Under the pieces are notes generated by a model. The model did not search any database, had not been told where the DNA came from, and saw nothing but the letters and a program-made list of their open reading frames with translations. This document shows, piece by piece, positions 1 to 11,854 of a stretch of 64,000 nt of DNA (within the stretch, counting starts at the first letter, position 1; each line of letters opens with the position of its first letter). The position numbers were made by a program, and so were the translations under genes. The DNA is from Neckera pumila (Eukaryota; Streptophyta; Bryopsida; Hypnales; Neckeraceae): NCBI GenBank assembly GCA_963969595.1, contig OZ018408.1, positions 4,833,823-4,897,822 on the forward strand. Reading direction: 5' to 3'.

Positions 1-1338
1 CACCAATTCCCCTTGTGCACTTCCTTCGACAATTCCCTCCCATATGCAAGGTAACACGTGATCTAAGATTTCACCCAAATTCAACTTCAATACTCGATTC
101 ATTATATGACACGCAGCTTCAGCAAGCATTGGTTCCGATGGATATTGGGTGAACATTGAGCGCCTATCAGGGGAAATTACAAGGCACATGCCAAGATGCT
201 TGGCCACCAAGGACGATGCCAACTCCGATTGGGGTTTAACAAAAACAGTGGCACGAACAAATAGCAATGCAACCGCTATGTTATGGTCCACCTTTAAGTC
301 CATATTATGTATTGGTGTGATGCCCCTAAGCAACTTCGCCACAGACAATCTCACCACCCCTTTAACTAGGACGTCCGGTTCATCTCGGGCATTCGAGGCA
401 GATTGAATGTAACTTCCAAACAAAGGCTGTCCTTAGTTTCTTGAAATGTAAGGTCAACTCAATTGTCAAGCCACAAGAAGAATCAAATAACTGATCCCGA
501 ATTTTCTCCTTAGGAGCAAAGATATTGAAGGTATTCATTGTGTAGAATGGTGGAAGCAGCTTCGTGCTTTCTATTGAGTACCTATATAATCCATCTGGAA
601 TCTGCAAAATATACTAAAGTGTTTGGTGCCACCATAAGTGCCAAGCAGACTACTTGCTTCGTCTATAGCAAAGGTAAGCAAAGCCTTATTTTTTACCTCA
701 AAGACCTTCCAACTTTCCAAAAAGTTCACACAAGTCTTTTGTATCTCAGACTGCAAGTGACTCTCATCCTCCTCCCCAAGAAGCTTGTTTTGGAATTTGG
801 TCATTTGCTCATTGATTTCCTTCCAAAAAGCAACTCCACTGACATTAGTCCCTCCAGATTCCAACTCCTCCACCATTTGCTTCTCACACCATTCTTTTAG
901 GGTAATCTTGGTGGTTTTCACAGAATGGGCTAGTTGATCAATGCAGGCACAAATGAATGAAGCATAGAGAAGGCTACCTTTCAATCTCTCCTGCTCATTG
1001 TTTGGGTCAATAGAATCCAATACAAGCTTTTCTGCTATCCAGGAACGGGCAGGAATGCCGGAACTACTTTTAGTTCTAAGACAACAGTACATCACATACC
1101 GATCATTAGCGAATTCTTTCAACACTTGACTTTTCTTGGTACCTAAGCTTTGCACAAGAGAAGTATAGGGGGCAAAGTACTGCAAGCGCTCCCATCCAGT
1201 TGCACGTCTGTCAACAAAATTGGTAAACGTCTCCAAGCAGGAGCGATCATCTTTGTACACATCAGAGAAAGCCTTTAGCCAATCTTCTCTTTCTTTGGAG
1301 AAAAGCTTGGGGGCAGCGGATCCACCCCAAAAAGACTA
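1..1338 (-). pseudogene. Decayed P-loop NTPase-like gene fragment, fungal-type family
   Basis: The - strand is open from about 1335 to 571 (about 250 codons, no convincing ATG). It is followed by further coding-like pieces with stops and frame changes down to position 1. The open part contains LVQSLGTKKSQVLKEFA, which resembles a Walker A region of the form QSSGTGKSR with the invariant glycine before the lysine replaced. It continues with a CLRTKSSSGIPARS stretch. Near the window edge another frame reads YPSEPMLAEAACHIM and then GSAQGELV. From memory these blocks match a family of large uncharacterised proteins common in basidiomycete fungi and sometimes linked to Crinkler-type proteins; this assignment was not searched. 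At 1310-1370 a roughly 30-bp segment is duplicated in tandem. Stops and the damaged Walker A make a functional gene unlikely, although unrecognised introns could explain some breaks. The fragment runs off the left edge. Confidence 0.45.
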
Positions 1339-2434
1339 GGGGGCATCGAATCCATCCAAAATTGACTTGCAGGCTAGCCTCTCTGCTTCAGACTGTGTTG
1401 TACAGCAAGCGTTTATATACGGCTCTAGAGTATCATAGCTGTGATCACCAAACCAAGCTGTGATCACCGAGGGTCCGGTGCGAGTGTACAACGCTTGGAA
1501 AATGTTTCCAAATATACCTTTGTAGGGTTTGTCTCCATGCTATATTATCCTCATGTGGTGGAGGCGGCGGAATATCCACCATCTTGCTCCAACCAACGGC
1601 GTTCTGCAGAATTCAACTTTCTTGCGGTTCCAACTTCAATCCACGATCAACGAGTTTGGTTCATAAACCTGCACTAAAACAAAACAAGTGTCAAAACGAT
1701 GCTCCCAAAAACAAAATCACGGGATAATCATCCCTTTACTACCTAAATCCCTTGACCATTATACAAGCCCAACCAATAAGTGGAGAATATAAGCTTGCTT
1801 GCATATGGTTGCCTGCCCACTAATCGACCATGTCAATCACTTTAATATAAAAACCCTCTATCACCGCTTCACACATCCACAAACGGCTACATCACTTTGC
1901 TGGTGGCACAAAAATGTTTATCAATCACTAGCATAATCACTCTTCAAAGATGAAACCCTCATAACAATCAACACCCTGCACTCCCATAGCTGCAACCTCT
2001 CCAGCCGTTGATTTCAACATTCATGCTCATATGGTGCCCTCCATGACTACCACCGCGTCCTCTTTGCCAACGCTCCCGTAAATTTCTCTTTCTGACCAAG
2101 TTGAGAGAACTTGAACATAATTGTCATAGAAGCACACTTTCTTCGCGCAATCCCTATACAGCGCTATCCGAAACCACTGCAGAATCCTCTCGAATCCAAA
2201 CAACCTCTCTCTTGTCGAAATATTTGCTACGAGTCCGCCTTTGGAACAAGCATCTCCGCTCAAACTTGTATGCACCTGCAAACGTGAACCTCCCAACACA
2301 AAACACAAATCCCCTGTCAAACCCAAAACATTGCACTCTAATTTCGAAAACCACTAACAAAACCACGATTTAAACCTTACAAACACAGGTTGGAAGCACG
2401 GCACAAACATGCACATGCCAAGTAGCACAAATCA
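1339..2434. other. Intergenic, no supported gene
   Basis: Short open frames here lack recognisable motifs. I see nothing specific apart from the 5' remains of the preceding fragment and the flank of the Harbinger element. Confidence 0.5.
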
Positions 2435-2938
2435 CTAGGGCCGTGCACATGGGGTGTGGTTTGCCCTGGCTGCGACATCGTCCAGCCAAGGGCGGGCCCT
2501 TACCCCTAGGGCTCCAAAGAAGGCTCCTGGGTTCTTCCCCGGCCACCTGGCGCTTCCGTTTGCCCTTGTTTCACCCGCCCCTCCTAGTTCCACCCACCCC
2601 TCCTAGTTTTTATCTCCTTCCGTCCAACTCAAAGCAGCTTGCTATATTTCACAGTTTTTTCACAGTTCAAAGTTTTTTATTTTGGGAGATTGGAAGTTTT
2701 AGGGTTGAAGTTTTCTTGGCATTTTCAGTTATTTTCTCATTATTGTTTTAGGCATTAGTAGTATATGTTTTAGGGAATTGTTTATTTTTCTTTTTGGCTT
2801 TATGATCTTAGATTCAGGAGAAGGTTTTGAAGGGTTTCTTTTTTTTTAGGTTTTGAGGCCCTAATTTAAAACAAAACAATTTAGGAGAGTTTTAGAAGGC
2901 AATATGGAGCCTTCTTTTGCTGCGCAAGTAGTGGTCAC

Positions 2939-4150
2939 ATGGTAGATGCTCTTCATGACAATGAACAATTCCGTGAATTTCAAACCAAAAGCTCAGGAGG
3001 TATTCAAACTTGGTTTAGGAACTTTGATGGGTTTTTTTATTTCTGCCACTTTTGTTTAGGTTTGCCTCGCGGAAGACAAAAAATCCTCCACGTTTCTTTT
3101 GAGTACAGCCTAGACAATCCACACATTGAAACTACGTAGAAAGGGTAGTGTGGAGATGGACGGATGAAATACACCAGAATAAATTTAAACAATTCTATAG
3201 GATGAGTTTTGCTGCTTTTGAGAATTTGGTAGACTTGTTGACTCCTTTCTTGAGGAGTATAGCTGTGAATCAAGTGAGGCCACAAATGGAAATTAAAAAA
3301 ATTGTAGCATGTGTAATTTATAGATTTGCTCATGGTCATAGTGTAGAGCACATGGTTGATTGTATCAAGATTGGGCTTCTACAATTAGAAAATACTTGCA
3401 CATTGTTTGTGATGTACGTACTGATGGAGACAAAATATTTAGCTGCTTCATTAGCATTCCAAGTGCAAACCGCCTTCGGGGCATCATCTCAGATTTTGAA
3501 GAACTAATGGGTTTGCCTAATGTATGGGGAGCAATTGATGGAACACATATACCGTTAGCTGAGAGTTTGAGTAGAACAGTTATTTTAGCAGCTAAAAATT
3601 TTTACAATAGAAAAAAATTCAACTCAATTGTACTGCAAGCAGTATGTGATTCACGCAAGATATTCTAGAATGTATACAATGGCCAACCTGGAAGAATGCA
3701 TGATGGTGGCTAATTTAAAATGTCAAGTTTGTACAAGGATTTGAGAAATCGAGAGATCTTACAAGAACTAGTTGTTTTGGTTGGAGGTATTCAATATACC
3801 CTCTGTTTAACTGGAGATGCTGCCTATCCCATTTGCGCTTATTTGATGAGGAATTGGAAGGCCCTTGGCAATGATTTGCAGAAGAAAAGGTTTGAAAAGT
3901 CCATGACTTTCGGAAGAGTTGTGATTGAGCAAGTGTTTGGCACATTGAAGAACAGATGGAGAATTCTAAAGTATTTCAATTCAAGAGTTGACAGAGCTCC
4001 TAGGGTTACTATAGCTTGTTGTTGGTTACATAATCACTATGAAATGATGAACCAACTAGAGCCTCATGTAGCTAATGTAGCCAAACGAAGAGATCCGGGT
4101 CAAATTACACTCAAATGGACCAAAAAAGGGGTCAGACGCACTAAAATCTT
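2939..4150 (+). pseudogene. PIF/Harbinger DDE transposase (ALP1-like), frameshifted
   Basis: This is the catalytic ORF of the element. One frame from 3148 gives the helical N-terminal part (DEIHQNKFKQFYRMSF and VACVIYRFAHGHS). The reading then shifts to another frame from about 3350 to 4150. That frame carries the RNase H-fold core: VWGAIDGTHIPL with the first Asp, LTGDAAYPICAYLM with the second Asp, and IEQVFGTLKNRWRIL with the catalytic Glu. Inactivating changes are the frameshift near 3360, a TAG at 3666-3668 where FWNVY is expected, and a TAA near 3712. The open frame at 2939-3139 is a third-frame remnant of the N terminus. Harbinger transposases act with a separate Myb-like partner, present here on the opposite strand. 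Identification of the family is confident; activity is excluded for this copy. Confidence 0.85.
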
Positions 4151-5356
4151 CAATGTAACTTCTTTCTATCTATTGTTTTTTAATATTAATCTATTAATTA
4201 TAAATAATTTAGTCCTTTTTTATTAGAATTTCGAGTCTTGTTAATGCTAATATGTTTTAATTCACCCAAAAAACATAAATTCTTTACTAAACTTCCAATT
4301 ACAATTTAAATGTCAACCTATCAGGTTTTTCAATGGACAAAAAGGAGTTTAATTTCTAATGAATAATAATGTGATTGAATCCAAAAAAATCATGCATGTA
4401 TATAATCATGCAATAGAATAGAAAAGGACTCTTTTGATACAATTTAAATATTTATTTTTTTCCTACAATATTCAGAAGTAAAAACACGAGAATGCCCTTT
4501 TCAATATAAAAAATAATCCAAATGGTGATTGTGTCAAAACAAAAAAAGTATATATTATTCACATTAAAGGCACTCTATAAGCTATTTTTAGAATTCAATG
4601 GTTTAAATGTGATTTTAGAACAAATGAGTAATTTGTCAGTAATCAATTAAATTATTAAAAAATTATACTATTTTAAGGTTAAAATTTAATGATATAAAAT
4701 ATTTTTTAATAATTTATTCTTAAATAGTATAAAAATTTTGGATTAAAATATCTATTTAAAGTACTTTATTGTTAAAAAGACACTAAATTTAGCCCTAAAA
4801 TTGATGATTAGATCCCTTTACGGATTTTTTCCAAAATTTTTTTCTCCAATTTATTAAATAGATGCATTGCAATAATATTCATCTATAAAGTTCTTAAAAA
4901 ATTGACAGCATCAAAATAATATATAGCTTTGAAATTTCTGAAAAGGACTCAAGTCTTGTTCTAGTAAAGTAAATCCAATGGTCCCTTTGAGTGTGCTTTG
5001 ACCCATCCACATGTTGGATTTGGCAATGGAAGATTGCCCGTCGGTAGAGATGGAGAACATGCAAAAAAGCAAGGAGAAATCCTGAGGCAGCAATTGTTTA
5101 GGCAGTGGATTATTGAAAACCCTAATGATGAATGACTAAAATGACTTTTTTCGTGCCTTTTTTCAAAACTTTGTATTCAACTACACATGGACATGGACAT
5201 GTACTTGTATATGAAAAGCATATTTTATTCAATGTAATAGAATTTGGAACAAATCAAATCAAATCAAACTAAATCAAATGAATTCCATACAAAATTGGAA
5301 CTAAAATTCCAATGCTCTCAATTTGTTGAAAGTAGATATCTATAGAACTGCAACAT

Positions 5357-5935
5357 CTATTTTGAGGCACTTGAAGAGTCCTTGGACTTCAAAGCATCTG
5401 CAAATATTGCTGCCATCTGCAATTGTGATTCTATGATTATCTTCCTAGCCTCTCTCTCATAGTCCAATATCTTATCTGTCATCTTCTTTGTCATGGTCAG
5501 TTTCATTTTTTCTACCTCTAAAATCCCAGTAGACATATTGTTTATAACTGAGGCTATTGATTCATCTCTAGCCGCCAACTTCCTCTTCTCTTTTGAAGCA
5601 CTCTTCTTCACTTGCCATGTGACTCCTAGTTGATGGATCGCATGTGTACACGGTGACTGTGAAGAAGCAGCACCTGCAATGGGAGGAGGAGGAGGAAAAC
5701 CAGGATTGTTGCCCTCATCATCTCCTCCAAATATGTTGCCCTCATTTTATTCCACTTGTCACGGCATTGCTGCCAAGATCTTTGTGGCTGCTTGGAAAAC
5801 TGCGTGTTCAGCTGACTCGACCACTTCTCCCAATTAGATTTCTTGAAGGGCTTGCGATCATATTCCTAGTATTTTTCTTGACATAAATGCACAAGACACT
5901 TCAATGTATCCTCCGTCCACTCTCTCCTAATATTT
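5357..5935 (-). pseudogene. Harbinger Myb/SANT-like (trihelix) partner protein, broken
   Basis: On the - strand from about 5935 a frame reads TEDTLKCLVHLCQEKY, a TAG stop, EYDRKPFKKSNWEKWSSQL, then SWQQCRDKWNKM. This is the tryptophan-spaced pattern of the Myb/SANT-like domain carried by the DNA-binding protein of PIF/Harbinger elements. After a frameshift the charged helical C-terminal part continues (85 codons, 5611-5357) with KKSASKEKRKLAARDES and a coiled-coil-like stretch ending SSSASK. In the family this protein binds the transposon ends and imports the transposase into the nucleus. The in-frame stop and the frameshift mark it as a pseudogene. It converges on the transposase and lies inside the same inverted repeats. 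Confidence 0.75.
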
Positions 5936-6539
5936 TAAGCTCTTCCGGAACTTCCCCCTTAAGTCCTTTGAGAACTATCCCTCTCTGTAAAGCATTAAGT
6001 GTAATAACCTCCCTTTGGACCTGCCATAATGCCTACAACCAAAACCCTAAAACTGCTAGCTTCCAATAGGAAAGAAAGCAATTAAACCCTTCAAAAGCTC
6101 TACAAACCCTTCCCTAAAGGCCTCAACAAAATAAATTCACTCAACAAAAGCTCTGTCTTCAAGATGGGAGGGAAACAAACGAGAGAGATGAGGGAAGGAA
6201 AGAGACCTTATCTTTACTTGCATGGCTCTCGAGTTTAACTATGAGTTAAAAAGGTGGGGAAACCCGCTTGTGAGGGCTCAGTCCTCACGTTTGGTGACTT
6301 CTGCCTGGTTTGCCCTCCGCCAAGCAAACCCCGCCTTTTAGGCCCTCACACACGACCCCCAACGGCCTGTATAAGGGCCATATGCGCGGGCCTACTCATC
6401 CATGGCGACCAGAGACTGCGCCTACTCTTAGCCTAGCTACATAGGTGATGAAGAATTGAAAAGAACAACTCCGACCACCTCACCACGAGCTTAACTGCGA
6501 CGGGGCCTACTTTGATCCTAAACCTTGACCTCTGGATGA

Positions 6540-7360
6540 AAAATACATTTGGATGAAAATTATTGTACGATGATATTTGTGGATGAAGGGAAAAGTACAT
6601 TTAAGTTTTTATTACTTATTAGTTGTAGAAATATATGGAGTTGGAGATCAAAACATTTAAACATAAGAGGTTTTGGACACAAGTTAAGGAAAGAACCATA
6701 GGTTGTTCTAAGAGTTTAGGATTTACGACTAGATGTTGAGATGAAGCCTACTTCCCATTTTCAATCCGAAACCTTAAACCCTAAACTCCTCGTGATCCAA
6801 AAAGTCAACCCAAACCACCAATGAGTCAAACCTCCCATATCTCACAAACGGCACAAATGCTAAGAGCTTTTATTGCTCCGTTGGAATCGCAAGGGTTGAA
6901 TATTAAGGGGTAGGTTCTTGAAATTGTATGGGTCGGAAATTGGAGGGTAGATTCTATCTCAACACCTAGTCGTAAACCCTGAACTCTTAGAAACACCCAT
7001 GTAAATCCCAAATCCTCAACCCTCGACCCCAAACCCTCGTCCGCGTCTTAACCCATCCATATCTCCCAAACCGTACACCCATTTGAAAAAATAGGCACAT
7101 TACAAAAATCGCAAGCACCACAAATTAAGGAGTCGGTTCCTTCCAAATCTCCAAAGTTTCCACCACTTAGAAAATTAGACAAGAGTCAAACCACTCATAT
7201 CTCCTAAACCGTACACTTGCTGAGGCGTTTTATTGCATTGTTGTAATTGCAGTGGTCAAAAATGGGGGGGTAGACTCCATTCAAACCCCGACCTTCAAAC
7301 CCTAAAGCTTTAGAATATCTATATAATCCTAAACCCTAAATCCTAAACTTTAAAGCCTTC
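6540..7360. repeat. Degenerate repeat rich in telomere-like CCCTAAA motifs
   Basis: Motifs such as AAACCCTAAAC, AACCCTAAA and CCCAAACCC recur at about 6776, 7010-7035 and 7300-7350. A longer phrase, roughly CATATCTCCNAAACCGTACAC, recurs near 6837, 7057 and 7197. It looks like an old tandem array with interstitial telomere-like (plant CCCTAAA) units rather than coding DNA. Confidence 0.5.
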
Positions 7361-7687
7361 CACTTGATTTCAATGGATTTTAAACAAAATAATTACATTT
7401 CTGTATGCAAGAATTTAGTTAGGCCAAAATACTCTCTAAATGCTTGAAATTTCTTCACAAAAATCCAAAAATTAAATACTTGAAATTTATAAGAAATTTG
7501 TTTTTAAGAAAAAACAATTAATTTTCACCAAATTTTTGTGGCAACTACAGCTATAAATCTCAATTTAACATGATTTGCTTTTGTTTGGTTTGCTTTAGGA
7601 CTTGGCTTGCAAAGATATGGCGTAAGAATGGATTCTATAGCAAAATATGCACTCCAAGGTATCCAGCTTAAACATTAACTGTATGAC

Positions 7688-8455
7688 AGGAGATTCAGTG
7701 ACTACAACAAAGACGCACTGTAAGAATGGATTTTGGAACAAAGGACAAGCATTCCTTAAGAGGCAGGTGATTTCAACGTGCATTATCAAAGAATAAGTTA
7801 TACCAATGTAACTCCTTTGACAGAAGGTGTAACTGTATACTGACGAATACACTACATTCTTGTTCCTACGACCTAAAGGATTTAGGATTACATAGGTGTT
7901 CTAAGAGTTCAAGATTTACAAATTGAGATGGAACCTACATCCAAAGTTTTGTCCCTTGCGATTCCAATGAAATAATGGAAATTCTTAGCATTTGTACTGT
8001 TTGGGAATCATGGGAAGTTTAATTCGTAGGTGGTTTCGGTTGATATACTAGGTCCCGAGGAATTTGGAAGTTTGATGTGACCTACTCCCCCATTTGATGT
8101 GCTTGCACAATTATTGTGGTATGTTTATTTTCTAGAATGAGGGTACGGTTTGAGAGGTGCGGAATTTGAATTGCCTAAAGGAGTTTAGAGTTGGGGTTTC
8201 AGGATTTTAAGGCTGAGGGTTTGGCATTACATGGGTGTTCTAAGGCTTTAGGGTTTGCAGTAACAAGAATGCAATGCATTTGAAAGTACACAGTTACACC
8301 TTCTAACAAAGGAGTTACATTGGTGTAACTTATTCTTTGAAAAATGCGCATTGAAATCATCCGCCTCTAAGGGCATGCACGTATAGTTGCTTGTCCTTTG
8401 CTCCAGAACTCTTTTTTACAGTGTATCTTTGTTGTAGTCAGTAAATCTCAAAATT
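7688..8455. repeat. Inverted repeat, arms about 180 bp, spacer about 400 bp
   Basis: The sequence at 7688-7866 (for example CCAATGTAACTCCTTTG and ACAAAGGACAAGC) recurs in inverted orientation at 8267-8455 with moderate divergence. The spacer resembles the telomere-like repeat to its left in inverted form. Possible remnant of a foldback element. Confidence 0.55.
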
Positions 8456-9337
8456 ATGCATTTTATGAATGATTTGGACAAATTTTCTCTCCTTGCTCTA
8501 CATGCTATTCAATGAACTTGTGCTAGATGAGCTGCCATCCTTTTGCCCAGTTCTTGCCCAATCAAAAAAGTGCACTTTCTTATCTACATTCTCATTGGAC
8601 TGTTGAAAATGCAAGAAATTTATTTTCCATATTTGGCAATTTTTTTTAGTTAAATTCTAGAAAGCTTGTAAAAGATGTAATTCATTTATACAAAAAAAAA
8701 AAAATGCTAGATTTTTATTTTAGTCACCACAAGTTGCCCAAATAACCAAAAACCAAAATTTGGTTTCAAAGAATTTAAAAAGGTTAATCTTGGTGATTCG
8801 TCCCCAAAAGAATGTTCATCATATTAATGATTTTGGTTAAGGCACCATGAAATCCAATTTAAACCAGGCCAACAAAATAAAAATTTAAAATAGGCCTTGG
8901 TCTTCTAAGGATTCAGTCATATTAAATGAAGCTCAATGACTAGTTTTAATAATATTTCATGCCTAAAACAATGAACTATATAATTTAAAAACCACGATTT
9001 TCCTTGTAAGATACAAAAATCAATAATTCAAATGCATTGAATAAAGTTTTAGAAGTTTAGTACTTTGTACAAAGTTCATAGTCTAATTATCGAGTTAATT
9101 ATACAATTCACAACAATTCCACATTCATTGAACACTACTAAAATGAATAGTTTGGACTTTGGGTATTCTAATTATAAATTGGGCAAATACAAATTCAATA
9201 CAAATTGCAATCAACAACGAAAAAACAAAAAGATATTGCAAAATCTATGAAGTATGAGATACCAAGATACATTTAACTTTATTACACACAAAGAACATGG
9301 CCTATAGTATTTATATCAAAAACATTTTAACAATAAG
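8456..9337. other. AT-rich intergenic DNA
   Basis: No gene or repeat is recognised. A run of A residues lies near 8690-8704. Confidence 0.5.
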
Positions 9338-9960
9338 ATTATTTATAAAGTAACACTATAAGAAATCTCCATTTTAGGTGACGAGCCCTAATTTTTTATG
9401 ACACATTTTGGGTGATGTCAATGTTTACAATCCAAAATTTTTATGTCAACAAAAATGTACAATGTAACATCAATATTGACAATTCAATGTTTTTATGTCA
9501 ACATTGCTGTTAAGTTGGACATTTTTGTTGACATAAAAATTTTGGGTTGTCAACATTGACATCACCTAAAATCCGTCATAAAAAATTAGGGCTTATCACC
9601 TAAAACAAGGGTTTCTTATAGTGTAACCATCAAGTTTTCATCCCCACTTTTTCAAACACCTCCAACAAATTGATTTTCAAATGATGTGTAGCCTCTCTAG
9701 GCTGATTGCACCCTTTTTAACTTACATGTGAAGTCCAATTAGGCATTGGAGTTGTACTTTAGCACATATAGAAGGTAGAAGGTAAAATCAGATATCTACT
9801 TAAGTATAACTCCAATGCCTAATTGGACTTCACATGTAAGTTAAAAAGGGTGCAATTCGTCTAAGAAGGTTGTGTATCATTTGAAAATCAATTTGAATTC
9901 TTTGTTTGAGGTTTTTGAAAAAGTAGGGGTGAAAACTTAGGGTTACTTAACAAATGACTC
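9338..9960. repeat. Foldback (MITE-like) element split by a CACTA-type insertion
   Basis: Two arms of roughly 150 bp form an inverted repeat. The right arm (9802-9960) pairs with 9624-9757 plus 9338-9353. They share the 20-mers TTAACTTACATGTGAAGTCC and AATTAGGCATTGGAGTTRTA, written for the left arm. The left arm is interrupted by the element at 9354-9623: its outer tip AAGTAA lies upstream of that insertion and the rest lies downstream. No coding capacity. Confidence 0.65.
9354..9623. mobile_element. Non-autonomous CACTA-type element (270 bp), TSD TAA
   Basis: The ends are CACTATAAGAAAT and its near-inverse TTTCTTATAGTG. A perfect 3-bp target duplication, TAA, lies at 9351-9353 and 9624-9626. 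The interior is a long foldback with ATTTTAGGTGAYG and AAAATGTACAATG-like blocks. Terminal CACTA and a 3-bp duplication are hallmarks of the CACTA (En/Spm) superfamily. There is no transposase, so it would depend on an element elsewhere. Confidence 0.8.
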
Positions 9961-10974
9961 TAATATCTTAAATATACTATATGTATAAATAAGTAGATAT
10001 TAAGATATGAAGGTCACAACCTATATCTATAGTGCTTATTATACAAAATTGAAAAAATAAGAATAAAGATTGATATTTCATCTAATGTGACCAAAAAACT
10101 CCAATCCAAATAGGATTTTAGGGAACTTTAGGATTTAACACATTGTTTAAATTTGAGGTCTTTAGTTTAAGTTTAAAAATCTAGAAACCTCTTCTCATTA
10201 CAAATTTACAATGCATATAATTTACTTTCTTTTACATTTTCATAAGTAGGAGTTACAATTTTGAATTTTCAAATTTTAATTTTACTTTGAACTTTTAACC
10301 TTTTAAAATTTGATTTTGGTATTGGAGGTCTTGATCACTTTAAATGAAGTATCAATCTTTACTCTTTCTTTTTCAAATTTTTAGTGAATGTAGAAAAATC
10401 AAAAAGCTATGTGGGAAACTAATTTTTATAAGAAGAATACAGGAACTATGTAGCTTTTTAGTTTTAGAACCAAAATAGGGAAGCTAAAAAACTTTTGAAT
10501 TTCAAGGAATTTTTTTGTAATATATTCTTAAATAACCAAATTTCTACTCAAACTGTCAACTAATCCAAGTTGCAATATGCATGAATTTTACAAGGGCAGG
10601 CTTCAAAGTTTGAACCAATAGGAACTCTCCAAATTTGAACCAATAGGATCACTCAATTTCTCCAAATCCGGCCCAAGGGCATTATACTTAGGGCCAGATT
10701 GAACTACAGTTTATCCTAAATGTCACCTTAGATGGCATGGTTTTAACGCCAAACCTTTTGGCCCCAAGAAAGAAATCAGGACGAGGTTTTGGATGGCCTG
10801 AACTCCCATTTAGAGCTAGACTAGGCTCCTCAATTGGATCATGAACATCTCTAATCAATGAAAGTTATTATTTTAAACTTTGACCCTTCATAACTTTTGC
10901 ATACGGTATCCAAATGCCACATTCTTTAGTGCTTCGGAACCTCCTTTTACTTGCCAACAAATAAACTTGAAAAT

Positions 10975-11640
10975 TTTGACTAGTATGAATTCACAAAAAT
11001 TCATATAAATTTGACCAATAGGAATTAATATAAACTTGACAATATAAATTCATATAAATTTGATAATATGAATTCATACTATGAATTCACATTAACCCCT
11101 AAGTGGTTTTGGGTGTCTTTCAATGCATCTGTACATACGGTAAGTGCAATGTACACAACCTTGCATGTAAATGGCTTACCATCCATTTAATTTTTATTTA
11201 TTTTCTGTTGAATGCGCACTGAGTCTTCTATCGAACTACACACTTTCTGGCTACATTGGAAATGTTACTAATTTTGTAAATATTGTGGAATTGTGTCTCC
11301 AGTACACGTATTTCTCTAGAAATACACACTTTTGCATATTCGACAACATCTCATTTCAACAACAAGCATTGCAATATTTTTTCTAAAAACATATGAAAAT
11401 CAATGACTATTGCACTTTCGATTTTGTAGTTTACATTTTTGGCCAATACTTCATGGAATTTGGCAAATACAAGTTGTGTATGAAACCACTTAGGGGTTAA
11501 CAAACAGGATGAATTCACGCTGTGAATTCACATTAACGAATTCATGCTGCAAATTTACATTAACAAATAGTATGAATCTATACTACAAAATCATACTATG
11601 AATTTACATTAACAAACAGTATGAATTCACGTTAACGAAC
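10975..11640. repeat. Short imperfect repeats around TATGAATTCACATTAA
   Basis: Units resembling ATGAATTCACATTAACAAACAGT recur many times on both sides of a 401-bp insertion. The intact repeats downstream (near 11555 and 11605) act as natural empty sites for that insertion. The DNA at 9961-10974 is AT-rich with nothing else recognised. Confidence 0.6.
11096..11496. mobile_element. TTAA-flanked element, family 2 (401 bp)
   Basis: Termini are CCCCTAAGTGGTTTTGG and, inverted at the right, CCACTTAGGGG. Each is directly flanked by TTAA (11092-11095 and 11497-11500). The surrounding repeat unit exists uninterrupted nearby (TTTACATTAACAAACAGTATG), showing the same junction with one TTAA. No meaningful ORF: the longest frame (71 codons at 11171) has no recognisable domain. 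The target preference points to a piggyBac-like or Sola3-like transposase acting in trans. Confidence 0.75.
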
Positions 11641-11854
11641 AAATCTGATTCATATTGATCAAGTACCTAGTCAAGCGTCATTAGTTTGCTATTTTCCATA
11701 ATTAAAAGCATCTAAATAAACTGTAAATTTTTCCTAAATAGATTCTTTGCAAAAAACATACTCCAGAGTAGTATTTTAAAAAATGAGTATCATACTTTGA
11801 AATTTTTAGCAGAAATGGAGATAATAGTGATAAGTTGTGATCTAATTGGTATAA

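Larger units (their letters stand above)
2438..6392. mobile_element. PIF/Harbinger DNA transposon with two ORFs, inactivated
   Basis: A 3,955-bp unit is bounded by imperfect terminal inverted repeats. The left end is GGGCCGTGCACATGG (2438-2452). The right end, read on the - strand, is GGCCCGCGCATATGG (6378-6392), with 12 of 15 positions identical. A second block, GGTTTGC(CC)TGGC, follows inward at both ends. The flanking trinucleotides are CTA and TAC, compatible with a decayed 3-bp TA-containing target duplication. Inside are the two genes diagnostic of PIF/Harbinger: a DDE transposase on the + strand and a Myb/SANT-like (trihelix) DNA-binding protein on the - strand, facing each other. The AT-rich interior at 4230-5350 holds no gene. 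Both ORFs carry stops and frameshifts, so the element is dead as it stands. The superfamily call is secure; the exact ends are an inference from the inverted repeats. Confidence 0.8.

Noticed and set aside
2443..2751. 102-codon open frame at the left end of the Harbinger element
   Set aside because: Proline- and hydrophobic-rich translation without domains; lies in the terminal region of the transposon.
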